64,000 bases of DNA from Rhododendron vialii (GCF_030253575.1 NC_080567.1:31694501-31758500); one strand, 5' to 3'; positions 46,901 to 62,200 are shown, counted from the stretch's first letter. Made by a program: numbers and translations. Notes: generated by a model not told the origin, from the letters alone.

Positions 46901-47819
46901 TTTTTTCTTTTGTTTTCCTCTCCCCCCTTCAGTCTATCCACATCTTCCGATTCAGGCCATCTCTGTATCAGGGAACTAAGTGATGTACAACTCAGGTAAA
47001 AGGAGATAGATCTGTCGGAAAAATGTCCCCTCTGGTAAGTACCCCTGCGCTGAAACTGAGAAACAAATTCGCATATAATTTTTGTTCGCTGTTTGAAATT
47101 TTTGGATTGTTACCTGTGTTCAGGTTAGGCTTGGCACAGAAGCCGGCTCAACAGTGGTAAAAGTGGGTGTGGTGACCCTATATTCACTTTTGCTTATCCT
47201 TGGTCTTAGCAGAGCTCTTCCTTTTGCTTGCATGGTAAGTTCTCTCATTTCACAGGGTATTGTTCAGTACAAAAAATGCTTAATTTAGTGGTTATATGAT
47301 CCCCTACCCCCTTACTATTCTAAATATGATCATTGCTGTGTTTCAGTTTCTCTGTTCCCTGACCTTGCCCGTGGGAAAACTAGTGGTCAGCTTTGTTGAG
47401 GAGAACCACAAAGTGAGTAGTGATATACTAAGCATCAAATCTTAGGAGCACGTCTGTTTTAAAGTAATCTGATGGTTTGAATTACTACAATGCTGTGTTG
47501 TTGAAAAAATGTGAAGTAAACGAATAAAAGGATCATTTTTGCTTCTCAACGCAACCAAAGAGCGCCTCTGGGGCAAACTATGAATGAAACCATGAAAGAA
47601 CTGTAGAACTACAAATTATGTGGTTATGGACACAGCTTCTTGTTCTTTCATAGCAGAATCAATTTTGTTCTTTATAATGGTGTTGGGACTTCATTCTTGT
47701 AGGACACAACAAAGATCTTTATGGCGAAGTATTACTGTGTGAGGTTGCAAGCTTTATTTGGAGCTGCTTTGGCAGCTGGGCTGGTAGCATCCAGAATGAT
47801 CGTTGAAAGATCCCTGTGA
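43963..47819 (+). CDS. ABC4: 1,4-dihydroxy-2-naphthoate prenyl/phytyltransferase, plastid (MenA/ABC4 type)
   Basis: Eleven coding exons: 43963-44051, 44523-44784, 45426-45529, 45662-45733, 45829-45967, 46615-46721, 46802-46892, 46996-47034, 47124-47234, 47347-47412 and 47703-47819. Together they give 398 residues; the Arabidopsis protein is of similar size. The enzyme attaches the phytyl chain to dihydroxynaphthoate in phylloquinone (vitamin K1) synthesis, needed for photosystem I. UbiA-family marks: [11 protein letters not shown] at 153-163 (first prenyl-diphosphate/Mg site) and GDRSVGK...LVRLG at 291-305 (second site). Hydrophobic helices such as [19 protein letters not shown] run throughout. 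The first about 95 residues are Arg/Ser-rich without helices and fit a transit peptide. Intron 1 has a GC donor (AAG|GCAAGT) in place of GT. Splice joins were chosen for phase and family match. Confidence 0.95.
44325..44351 (-). mobile_element. 27-bp truncated retro-insertion with 14-bp target duplication
   Basis: ATTTCCATTGCCAT occurs at 44311-44324 and 44352-44365. Between lie a poly-T run and GGTCAAACGGAAAAGT. On the minus strand this is a short 3' end followed by poly-A, as left by a severely 5'-truncated LINE or SINE. In intron 1 of the MenA-type gene. Confidence 0.65.
46139..46157. repeat. poly-C tract in intron 5 of the MenA-type gene
   Basis: A run of about 19 C residues, preceded by a further CCCCCCAA run. 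It is likely to be length-unstable and error-prone in sequencing. Confidence 0.9.
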
Positions 47820-48620
47820 TTTTCCGGTTACATGGATTGAAAGTTTTACCAGGTGAGAAACCGGAGTGAATGTCATTAGAAAAGCTTTACTTCTACCGGT
47901 GACTATAAATCTCCAAAATTAGGACAACTTTGTCGCAGTACCAAACCAGTAAATGATGCATTTTGGGTATTTTGGTTGTTTTTTTATTTGGGTATGTGCA
48001 GGCAGGTTGTATGCCTAAGCTGCTCAACCCAAGAGAGAGTTCAAGTTGACATTTTTCTACGAATCCTGAATGAGGAGCTACGGATAGTTGACCTTAAGGT
48101 TTTCTGGATGTCTTTCCCTACGCGAAGCCGACACTTGTGCTCCAAAATGTCGAATGAAGAAACCCTTCATGCATGGATGAGAATTCGAGGTTTACTTTCT
48201 GCTTCTGGGTAAAAGGACAACACTCTACTTGGAAATTTGATTATATGGGTACTAGTTATGTTTCCTACCATTTTTTTGCTCAACATTAACTCCAGTATCC
48301 ACATTCGATGTATTGGAGGATATAACTGAGACTTGGGGTCCAGATACTCCTACATTTTTCAACCTTGTTGAAATCGCTTTACAGGATTGTCTAGTGTTTT
48401 GTTATCTTTCCTAGCAGGGGTTGATAGCCTGTGTTGGCACTTTTGAGACAATGTTGTTTGCATCTTTTGGAGAGAGAGAGAGAGAGAGAGAGATGTGCAT
48501 TGCTTTAGTTCCTGCAGTAATGACTTTCCCCATTATGCTTGCCTAATCTTTTTGACCACTACTACAATATGCCTGACCCACATAATATTTACCCTTGGAG
48601 ATCGACTATTGTCATCAACT
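47820..48620 (+). other. 3' region of the MenA-type gene
   Basis: Probably holds the 3' untranslated region. A GTGAGA donor-like site at 47852 and a GTGCAG acceptor-like site near 48000 could define a small untranslated intron. A short GA run lies at 48472-48493. The 78-codon frame at 47976-48212 resembles nothing I know. Confidence 0.4.
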
Positions 48621-48975
48621 GAACCAGAAAGGTGTTCGGTAAAGCCGGTTCTAAGCGTCCCGCGGAAAGAGTAGTAGTTACTATGAAACTTATGAACCAT
48701 CCCCATGCCCTTAACTGCAAGCCTGTCTAATCAGAACTCTAGGACCTAAAGAATCGAAGGAAGCACGGTCTTGGAGCATACGGGAGGAAGCCGGTCTGCT
48801 CTAAGTCCGATTGCTCCTTCGGATCTTTCCAGAGGAGACACAGTACTCATCCAATTGATGAACTTCTTGATGTCATTAGACTCTTTGTTTTGGTTGGTAA
48901 AAGGTTCAATGCGTCTGCTAGCTCTTATAGATTAGACAGCAACCGGGATACACGGATCCTCTTTATGTGTCGCAT
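48620..48975. other. unrecognised insert, possibly organelle-derived
   Basis: Composition is more even than the flanks. GGTAAAGCCGGTTCTAAGCG and ATGAACCATCCCCATGC recall parts of an organellar rpl2 coding sequence, but the match is short and from memory. The rest (GGAAGCACGGTCTTGGAGCA, GATACACGGATCC) is not placed. Confidence 0.28.
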
Positions 48976-49106
48976 ATGAAGGGCAAAACAGTCAACACAA
49001 TCCAAAAGGAACTTACATGTTCATAAATATTCAGAATGGCAGTAACTCCCCAAATGTAAAAATGACATAGTCTGGCGAAAAAATCAAATGCCATCAAGTT
49101 TCTTAC

Positions 49107-49351
49107 TTAAAGCCCGTTCCAGAATACTTTCTTAAAAAATAAGTACTTATTTTATATTTTTAAATTAAAAAATAATGTAAATGAAAAATAATTTTTTGAT
49201 TTTTTTTGCACCGTATTAAAGATCTCAATGAAATCTTTCAAATAAGATCTATATTACATATTTTTAAATTTTAATAAACTCATCATTTTTTAGCTTGAAA
49301 TTGTCTTCTTAAAAAATAAATACTTATTTCACGTTCTGGAACGGAGCCTTA
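49107..49351. mobile_element. PIF/Harbinger-like MITE
   Basis: Ends AGCCCGTTCCAGAATAC and, in complement, AGGCTCCGTTCCAGAA, with TAA on both sides. Repeats of CTTCTTAAAAAATAAATACTT at both inner borders. Non-coding, AT-rich. Its central CACCGTATTAAAGATCTCAATG links it to the remnants at 18.6 and 38.6 kb. Confidence 0.7.
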
Positions 49352-50242
49352 ATATCTACTCTGTATCTCGTTATGTCACAATCATATTGATATTGATAAT
49401 ACATGACCAGTAGGGAAAAAATTGGATGTACCATTGGATGGATGGATGCCCACGTGGCCGACCAAAAAAAAGAAGCCTGCCACGCGGTCTTTTTCCGTTT
49501 GTAAATTATCTTCAGGAACTCATATTAAGTACGCAAAATGACAATTTCTTATGCGAATGATTTTAACATTTTGACGAAGTATAAACAATTTTAACATTTC
49601 GTTCTAATGTTAATGCATAAGAATTCATATTGTTGATCAGATTTTATAAAAGAAAATAATCAAATCATATTTCTAGGTCAATTGAATCAGTCAAGCTTTT
49701 TTTTTTCTTCTTCTTCTGATAACATAATCCGAAAAATGAATCATCCTTCCTATTAAAGTGGGTCACATGCTCCAATTGTAAGGGCCTTATTAGTTTTTCT
49801 TTTTCGTGGTTAGACATTTATTTATAAGAAAAAATTAATATTTAAATTGGACAAATAAATTGAGATAAAAGTAGTAAATAAATAGTTATTCTACTAATAA
49901 AATTTGATTTATAATAATTTAATTATCCAATAAAGAAAAAGCACAGCAAAGCCAAGTCAAAATCTCTCCTATACATTCCTAATTTTCTTCCCCTTTCTCT
50001 TTCTTTAATGGGAAAAATTTCACTCAAACCACGTGAGGTATCTGATAATAATAGACCCCTCAGTTTTGAAAAATGACAAAGAGCTCCCTTGTTTCACACT
50101 TCAGGTTTCCTTTGTTAGTGAAAAAGGGCGTGAGAGGGACGGCAAAGGACATGAGCTGATTCATTTGCTTCTACGGCTCTCTTAGGGCTCTCATCGAAAG
50201 CCCTAAAACCAAAAATTAATTATGACCATCTAGGATAAAATG

Positions 50243-50292
<50 letters not shown>

Positions 50293-50294
<2 letters not shown>

Positions 50295-50669
50295 TCCGTC
50301 TCCCGTAAGGACCACCTTATTTTAGTTAAAATGCGGACCTCCTCGTTTCTCCCATTTTCCGATCGAATTTCGATGATCAGAGCCGCTCAATGTGTTCAAA
50401 ACGTGATTTTAAGGGTACCCGCGAGAAATCGGCAAAAAAAATGACCGGGAAGGGCTTCATCCGAGCAGTTTTTGTTTGAACCGTTCGATAAAAAACAAAC
50501 AAAAACTGCTCGGATAAAGCCCTTCCCGGTCATTTTTTTTGCTGATTTCTCGTGGGTACCCTTAAAATCACGTTCTGAACACATTGAGCGGCTCGAATCA
50601 TCGAAATTTAATTGGGAAAGGGAGGTCCGCATCTTATTAAAATGAAGTGGTCCTTACGGGAGACGGACT
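50293..50669. mobile_element. hairpin MITE in a (TA)n tract
   Basis: Almost the whole element is one inverted repeat: AGTCCGTCTCCCGTAAGGAC at the left returns as its complement ending at 50669, and CTTCCCGGTCATTTTTTTT words pair at the centre near 50482. Both sides are (TA)n. Such site choice is known for Micron-type MITEs; membership is inferred only from this. Confidence 0.85.
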
Positions 50670-50689
50670 ATATATATATATATATTCGC

Positions 50690-51400
50690 AGTAATTCAAA
50701 CGGATTAAAAATTAGAGTACTTTTGTATTTGCTCTTCATTTAGTTTAATGGCTCTCATAGGGCTTTTATTGAAAGCTCTAGAGTCAAAAATTAATTATGA
50801 CCCTTTAAAATAAAATGATTAAAAAAATAAGATATTCGCATCAATTCAAACGAATTAAAAATTGGAGTACTTAAGTATTTGTTTTCATATAGGTCTATGG
50901 TTCTCGTAAGACTCTTATTGAAAGTCCTGGACTCAAAAGTTAATTATGACTCTTTATGATAAAATAATCAAAAAATAAGATTTTTTACTGATATTCAAAC
51001 GAATTAAAAATTGAAACACTTAAATATCTGCTTGTCGTTTGTACAGCTTACCATAGAACAAAACGAATAGCAAATACTCAAGTGTTCAAATTTTTAATCC
51101 GTTTGAATCAGTGCAAATATTTTTTTATTTTTTATTTTTATCATTTTATTCTAAAGGATCATAATTAGCTTTTGGCTTTAAGGCTTTTAATGAGAGCCCT
51201 AAGAAAGTCGTAGAACCAAATGAAGAGCATATATTTAAGTGCTTCAATTTTGAATCCGTTTGAATCAGCGTAAAGATCTTATTTTTCTGATCATTTTATT
51301 TTAGAGGGTCATACTTAATTTTTGACTTTAAGGTTTTCAATGAAGGTCCTAAGAGAGTCGTAGAACTAAATGGAATTTAAAATGCTTTTTTTTTATAATC
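50690..51400. repeat. array of ~150-bp units in both orientations inside the Mutator-like element
   Basis: Three head-to-tail units (each with TTCAAACGAATTAAAAATT, GAAAG-CCT and AATTATGACTCTTTA words) are followed by about two in the opposite orientation (TTTTTAATCCGTTTGAATCAG, ATTTTATTCTAAAGGATCATA). A related single copy lies at 50150-50240. Confidence 0.8.
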
Positions 51401-51855
51401 ATAAAATTTAAGAGGCTGCTCACATTCTTTTCCGTACCTCTTATGCCTTTTTCGTCCCTCTCACTAACGGAGGAAACCCAAAGTGTGAATCAAGGGAGGT
51501 CGCTGTCATTTTTCAAAACTGACGGATACTGTCTGTCATTGTCAGATACAGGGGGTCTGAGTGAAATTTGGCCTTCTTTAATTGACGAAAAACTAACATA
51601 GATAAAAAAAAAAAAATTAAAATAAAGAGAAAAAATTACTCTAGAAAACTGAAACACCCCTCAAGAATTAAATAATTTGGTTTGTAATTTTTTTAATTAA
51701 AAAACCTAAAAAGCGAAGCCAAGTCAAATCTCCCTACACACCCCCAATTCCTTGGCTTGCCCTTTTCACCTTTCCCTTTCTCTCTCTGATCTCTCTCTCA
51801 AAAACCAACCCCCCTCTCTCTCTCATCTCAGATCTCCCCCCAACTCTCATCCCCA

Positions 51856-54846
<2,991 letters not shown>

Positions 54847-56111
54847 TGGTCTCATTTGTTTCTATTTTAGCATGTCTCTTCTCCTAAGTATGTTTTTGAC
54901 TGGAGAAGTTGCCTATCTATTCCCCTACGAGTCTCTAGGATTTGATGCCCTGATTTATGAGTACCTAATTTTTTAGTTCACCTTTTTCATTTTCAAGAAT
55001 CTTGTTGTTTGGTCTTTGGATTATGAAGTTTTACGTTTCTGGTTAATGGGGTGTGGCTTATTTTGATTGCTGCCAACATCTTATCTTGGGGTGGAATTGA
55101 TGCCTCCACAAGAACCATGTTTCCTCCCTTGCTTTGATATTGGGGATATTTCTTGAATCAAACTTGGCATTTGTTTGTATCTCTTTCGTTACATGCATAG
55201 TTTCTTGTTGTTTGCTCATGATTCATCTTGTTTGAGTTGCTGTGGGATAGTACTTGAGCATTTCGAGTAAATTAGCCTTCGGCATTTGTTCTGGAAGATG
55301 GATTTTATCTGGATTTTCTGTGTTCAGAAGCCCTGGTCAAGGATGAAGTTTACATTTTCGTTTTTGCTATTGTTGAACATTGGATTCTCAATTCTGTTGA
55401 AGATCGAAGGCTGAGGCGCAGAGGTTTTCTTGAACGATATCAAAGTCTATTGCTGTAGACAATTCTTGACTGATGATTAGCTTCTTTAACAAGTGTTTCG
55501 GGAGGAATTTTCTTCTAAATGGACCAAAACATTTTTTTTAAGCGATAAAGTTAACTTTCGGAAAGCGCAAATAGAAGGGTTTCTGCAATGATAATGTACA
55601 TTACTAGTGGTTCTTGACACAAATGGGTAGGTCAAGTTGGAGTACATCATCAAATCATTCTTGGATCATTGGATGTTTGTTCGCTCATTAGTTTAAAAGA
55701 GTCGCAAGATTAATTCATTTTTGGATCATTGGATGTTTGTTCGCTCATTAGTTTAAAAGAGTCAGCAAGATTAATTGTGATTCGTGTAAGCTATAGATGG
55801 CCGTGTAGTAAGCTGACTTAAGACTAAAAGAAGAATGCGTTTTGAAAAGATCCGGCACGAGCCCGAGAGTCAACTGCAAGCTAGCTTTGAGTTTGATCTG
55901 TTCACTTTGGGTGTAGACCATGGAGCAGCTTTCGGGTCACAATTTGATTACTTTATCCAACCCGGTCCAATACGACATCAGTACGTACTACGCTACTACG
56001 CATACGTATGAGACGTTACTCGTGCGTATCGTATGCATATACCCTACTCCCGCCCCGCCCCGCCCAAACTCTCTCTCTCTCTCTCTCTCTCTCTGCACAT
56101 TGCGAGGAAAA
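54847..56111. other. intergenic region between the 14-3-3 and MCM9 genes
   Basis: The first part is probably the 14-3-3 3' untranslated region. A 60-bp unit is duplicated in tandem at 55651-55776 (TTGGATCATTGGATGTTTGT and following). The last 300 bp hold the MCM9 promoter and a (CT)n run at 56070-56093 in the likely leader. No gene is seen. Confidence 0.6.
55651..55776. repeat. 60-bp tandem duplication
   Basis: Two copies of a unit with TTGGATCATTGGATGTTTGT and CGCTCATTAGTTTAAAAGAG; the second has one extra base near its end. Confidence 0.93.
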
Positions 56112-56256
56112 ATGGCCGACGTCAGTCCAGTGCGTGCGGTGCACAAGAAAGACATGGCGAATTATCTGATAAAGCACCACTTCGATCAGCTTCGTTCCAT
56201 CAGTCTCTCCCCTGACTCTCGCCTCCATTACCCTCTCTACATCGAGTATTTCCTCC

Positions 56257-56288
<32 letters not shown>

Positions 56289-59200
56289 GTATCGCAGCAT
56301 GTAACACGTATTTTTGGCCCTAGCTCTCTCTGCATTCTCCTCTCTCTAAACGCACTCGCTGTCACTTTCTCAGTTTTGCAGAGTTTTTCGATTACCATCC
56401 CACGCTTGCGAAGGTCATTTTCTTCAAACCAATTGAATACTTACACCTGTTCGACGAATCAGCTACCTTCGCTCAGGAGGTATTCCTGTTTTTATATTTT
56501 CATTCTATAGCTCCGTAAAGTGGCGGCTCCAGAAGTTAATATTCCCTTAATCCCAAAAAAATTAGCCGATATCACGAAATGACGTTAATTTTTGAATGAG
56601 AAAATAGAGTTCTTCGTGCATAGTATTTAAAATTTCGATAAGTTCTTTAATTTGGTGTCTAGAAATTTAAAATATTATGCACGGTAAAATTATATATTTT
56701 GATCCGAAGATAATACGTCTTTTTGTGATGGACTAACTTTTTTGGGACAGAGGGACGGACTATTGTCTTATGGGTTCAAAAAGTTCTCCGACAAGTTATA
56801 TTTCGTTTCGCGTTAAACGAAGTTTTTATGACGTAGGAACCAACCCATGGCAGAGCCACATTGGACCCTCCAATGCAATGTAAACCTAGGTGTTTGACAA
56901 ATTTATACCACCTCAATTCCTACTTAACCTATCAGTAAATCTTAAGATGGTCAATTTTTCTTGATTCTTTCTCCAAAAAAGACAGTAAATTTTGTTAATT
57001 TTTTTTTAGAAGAAAGCCAAACATACCTTAATTTTTGCACACTGGAATGGGGTCAGTGTCAGTTTTTCATGAGTTCATATTTTGGGCAATTTAGTTTATG
57101 ACACAGTAATAGTATTAGAGTTTTTTCCTCATGGGGTCACATGATACCAATGGCTATTGGTTGCCGTTGTCTCTTTCTTGGTATGGGTAGAGGATTGTTG
57201 TTGAGTTGGTTTAAGTCAATTTTGGTTTGTGTTTGTGGGAATTCAGAAAGTCATAGATTCAGGTTCAAAAGGTTGGAACAATGCTATTGTGAAGAAGTTT
57301 GTGCATGTTCGGATCAATGTTTGCGGTTCTCCTCTTGAATTACAGGGTTAGTTTCTTTCTGTATATCTGTTTTTGGACATAGATTTCAGCTTTTAGTGAA
57401 ATTGTTTTGTTGGAATTTTGGTTATTTTTAGAAACTTTTCCAAGCATTGGGCGGATTAGAGTGAAGCATCGTGGGAAACTTATCACTCTCAAAGGAACTG
57501 TCATACGGTCTGGAGCAATCAAGATGATCGAAGGGGAAGTGGAATTTGAGTGCCGGAAATGCAAACTCAGGTGGTGATTGTGTGCAGATTTGCTGCATTG
57601 TGCTTTGGTTCAAAATAGTTTTTCAGCATTATATAAGTACATCAATTATTAGGACAATTATGAGGTACTTTCACCGTTTCACGAACTACAGTTTTAAGAT
57701 CAGATTTTAGTTCAAGCAAAATTATGAACAATTGTCTAGCGGCTTGTAGTTTTGGTTCAAGATGCTATAGTTTTCACAAAGACTAGCATGATTTGACCTT
57801 CCAACAGCGAAATGATGGTCGCATTAATTATGATACTCAGAATAGAACTCCATATCCTGCATATTACATCTTTCTCTGCGGATTTATCTTTAACTCTACT
57901 GTTCATCTCAGTGATAGTATTCTTGCTACTCGTAGAAATTCTGTTATTTGATGTTCTTGGCTAAAGCTCATATTCTGCACAATGGTTTTGCTACTCATTT
58001 TGTTTTGCTAATCTTGTATTCGCAAACAATCATCTGATGTAGCAAGAAACCCCTCAAGCCAAACGAAACATAATAGCATGCGAGGTTTTTTGGTTGGTGC
58101 TTTCAATGGTAAATTTCCCTAGAAAAAAATTGGTATTCAAACAGTTGCACAAGCTGAAGACCGTTGACCATGTCAACAGCAGGCAGCAGCAATGTCGGTA
58201 TGGGATCAATGATACACAAGACAATTGTGTTTTGTTTGCTGCGTCTGTTGGATGGATAGGCTTATACACTAGGGGCCTGTTTGTTTGAATGGACTAATAA
58301 TCTCATAGGACATGTAATCCCATCAGATGAATAGAGATGGGATTTGTAGTTCCACAACTCCCGTGATAGTTCATATATCAATCATTGTGGGATTATATAT
58401 CCAATAGGTATTAATCTGTACCAAAGGAATTTTAACAAACCCCATATATGCGGTCTACCTAGATTTATAGTCTGGTCAAACAAACATGTGACGCCCCGTA
58501 GTTAGGGAAAAGACCCGAGTTGAGGCCGTGGTGACCCTAGGGCTTGATGGGAGGGAAAAGACCCAGGTAAAGCTGTGATGACCCTAGTCACCAGTCCCAC
58601 ATCGCTTGGTGAAGTGTAAGTTGTGAGCTATAAGTAATAGATTATGACCCTACCTTGTACAAGGCCTTTTAAAGCCGTGATGGCGTTAAAACTCATTGGA
58701 ACTTCATAGTTAAGCGTGCTCACCCTGGAGTAGTCCTAGGATGGGTGACCTACATGGAAGTCCATGGAGCTTGGGCGGCTAGAGCGGACAATATTGTACA
58801 AGGCAGGAGCGGGTCATTACAAAACAAGCCCTATGGGCTGGCATCTTAGATGCTCAATCTAACCTTAACTACCGGGTTCAACAAACCTATAGTAGAATGC
58901 TCATATGTAAGTTATTGGTAATAGGAACCACTAATTAAATGTGAATTACTCCCAACTTAATCTTCTTTCTGAATCAAGATCTGGTAGTTGTTGATCATCC
59001 TTTCTGCCTTTAGATGAACACAAGTGTTATCCTTTGAGAATATTTCTGAATATACCACAGATACGATGGTCTATGATAGTTGGTGTTTCACAATCACAAC
59101 TAATTGTGTTAAAGTTGACAATGCGTGAGCACAGGTTCACAGTTTATCCGGAGTTGGAAACAAGAAATACGCCGACAAAGCCATCAGTTTGCCCATCCCA

Positions 59201-62200
59201 GGTATACTCTTTACTCTTTTTGTGAAAACATATATTCTTCTTTCTTTTTCCGACTACTTGATGTTTCTAGGAGGATGTGTGCAATTAGGTGGCGAGAAAT
59301 TGGCAAATAAACCATGCCAGGTGTTACATACAAACCATGTGTTGCATACGAAATAAGAAGGCCATCGTTTTCTTTTTTCAGAATGACATTTGCTTCTTTA
59401 TCATGAAATTATTTTTACGTATCTATTTCTTAGTTTCTTAGCTTTTTTTGGCAGACTCAACAGGGTTGGATTCAGGCTTGTAAATATGACATTTGAACTT
59501 TTAGCTAAACTTTGCTTTTCAGACACGGTTTCAAAGTTTCTTGTGTTTTTCCCTACAGTGTCTTGCTCTTGGAAGCATTTATTGGGAAATTTTGTGCATG
59601 AAGTTCCGTCTTGATTTGCTATTCACCGTGGATAATGACTAAATTCATTTTTTTCCACAACAGGGTGATGAAATTTGTGGAGGCACCAGTTTCCTACCTG
59701 TAGATGGCCCCGTGTGCCATGATTATCAGGAAATTAAGATCCAAGAAAGTACACAAGTGTTGGGTGTTGGGGCAATCCCTCGTTCGATTCCTGTCATTTT
59801 GAGTGATGATCTTGTTGACATTGTCAAGGCTGGAGGTAACATGTTATACAAAGCTCATATTTGATTTCCTAGAGAGGCTTGGTTATACCAGTATATAATA
59901 AAGGCATTCATTGCGAGATCTTTAGCTATTGCAAAAACCTGTTCTTCAGGTCTATATTTACCATGAAAGGAACAAGTGTTAGCCCGCCTCACAAGCTCTT
60001 GAACCATATATGTTACTGTACTCATTCAGACATCAAGTTGTACATAGGATACCCACTTACGAGGTAGTGTATCCAGCAGTTTAGTTGAATGATATGTCAT
60101 AGGAAGACGAGAGGGTCTTGACCCACAAGTTCTTTCTTTACTGCAGCTTAGGCATGTCATCTTGAGTTGCGTGGAAGATGAGGTTGTGTTTGGAAATGTA
60201 CCAACTGGGAAAAGTTCCTATCTTAATTATTCCACGGACTGTCTTTAGATTTCATGCTAACTAACTAATTACATGTAGTGTGTAGGAAAGAATTATGCCT
60301 TTGTTCTTACAATAATGGTGAAGAAGCCTTTGAAATTTGGACACTACTTAGTTTATTCTATGAGCCTCCTAATTACATGTAGTGTGTAGGAAAGATTTTT
60401 GCCTTTGTTCTTCCTATAATGGTGAAGCCTTTGAAATTTGGACGCAACTTAGTTTATCCTATGTTGCCTCCTGCCTCTTGGGCTATTAATGTTCTCTCTA
60501 CGATGTACAAATAGATAGAATTGTTCGCGTTATTAGCTTAGAATTTGAGACAAATAGTACATTAGTTTGAAATAAGATTAAGATAACATATTTGTATATG
60601 AAGGAAAAAAATGTTGCAAGGAATAAAACATACAGCTGAAACGATGTTTTACATGAACTCTTCAAAATGACCAATTACCCATGTCAAATACTTATTTTAC
60701 GTCCAACAGTTGTTATATAGTTGTATTTAACATTCTCCTACGTGTATATTCAATTGCACTGTTGATATAAAATGATTTTTTTATCAGAATTGCTACAAAA
60801 TGATTGAAATGTCCATTTTCATACTTTCATTGACGACACGTGTTATCCCAGAAAGTAGACTAGCATACAAAAATATTGACTCCTTTTTGCTGAGTCCGCA
60901 TACCATTCAAATTGAATTTTGATGGGTCCAAAACTTTGAAACCTACAAATGCTCCTGCACCTACTACGTACCACAAGTCCATGGAAAAGGAGATTTGGTT
61001 CAGGGATTGACATGAAGGGATCAAATTAATGGTTGTTTGTGGCAACTCAAAAAGATATAAGCAGTCTGAGTTTCTTATGGTCCAACGAGCATGATCACAA
61101 ACACCTAAATTTTTTTATAATGGGGATGCAATTTGTTGGCTGACCTGCGCAGAGTGCATCAAGTGGAGTTAGAATACAAGAACATGTAAGCATTAGATGA
61201 TGAGACATGATGTGTAAAGGACTGCTATGGAATAGAATGTCCTTGCCCCTTGTTCTGCACCTGGCAGGTGAGAAGTTAATGCAACATCAAGAGTTCAAGA
61301 CAATAATCTTCTGTCCACTTCCTGTATTCTAATTATGGGGTCTTAGCACAAGTTTTGCGGTTTAAATCCATTCTCAGAAAAATAAAGAGAGTATTGTGAT
61401 GTCTCCAGCACCTTCACAAAATAAAGAACTGTAACCTTAATATGAAGTTGTGTGGTATAGTGATAGCTGATAAATTTTATGGTTTTTTGCCATTTGCATC
61501 ATGCTCCTGCTATGTATTTTGTCAAACTTTGTGCTCTCCAAGCTGAGAATGATGCTTTTGAGTTGTATTCAGATGATGTTATTGTTACTGGGGTTTTGAC
61601 GGCCAAATGGTCTTCGGATTTGAAGGATGTGCGTTGTGACCTTGATCCTGTATTAATTGCTAACCATGTGAGGTAATCAGAGTGCTTTCTTCGTTATGAT
61701 ATTGAATACCGTTTGATTGCTATTACACTTGGGGAACATGAGGAAGCATTTTAAAAGCAATGATGAGAGAGCTTCTGGCATTCTGCACTTGATCGTTGGT
61801 GTTAATATGGCACTGTTGAAGTGGGGATGTTAGTTAAATTTCTCTTGGTGGTATGCATTATATTCATGATCCTGTTACGGCATATATTTGTTTTCTGTAG
61901 CTGAATTTGCAAATAGCTCTATATAGTTACATAATGAGGTAAAAGAAAATTTGTGTCTGATTTCCAAAGTTAAGATGACTTCCTTAACGCTTTATTTAAT
62001 GAATCGTGACCTTGTGCTTACAAGTTTCTGTTAAACTACTCAAAATAGGACTCCAAATGATATTATTTGCATACTTTTGTTCCTTGCACTTCCATGGCCA
62101 ATTTGAAGAAGTAAAGTGCAAGTGTGGAATGAAGCTTTAACCTTTATGTACTTCCACTAACCAATATTGGCGTCTATATTGCAAATTTGTAAACACTTGT

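Larger units (their letters stand above)
50010..51573. mobile_element. Mutator-like non-autonomous element with 9-bp target duplication
   Basis: TTCTTTAAT occurs at 50001-50009 and 51574-51582. The element begins GGGAAAAATTTCACTCA and ends in the complement GAGTGAAATTTGGCC. Terminal inverted repeats of about 120-150 bp include CCCCTCAGTTTTGAAAAATG and CACACTTCAGGTTTCC. The 9-bp duplication with long inverted ends marks the Mutator superfamily. The interior has no transposase; it holds repeated hairpin units of about 150 bp in both orientations and a nested hairpin MITE. It ends 283 bp before the 14-3-3 start codon. Confidence 0.88.

Noticed and set aside
55920-56510. 196-codon single frame across the MCM9 start
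   Set aside because: It reads in a different frame through exon 1, intron 1 and exon 2 of MCM9, with CT microsatellites supplying the Ser/Leu runs; the spliced MCM9 frame is the conserved one.
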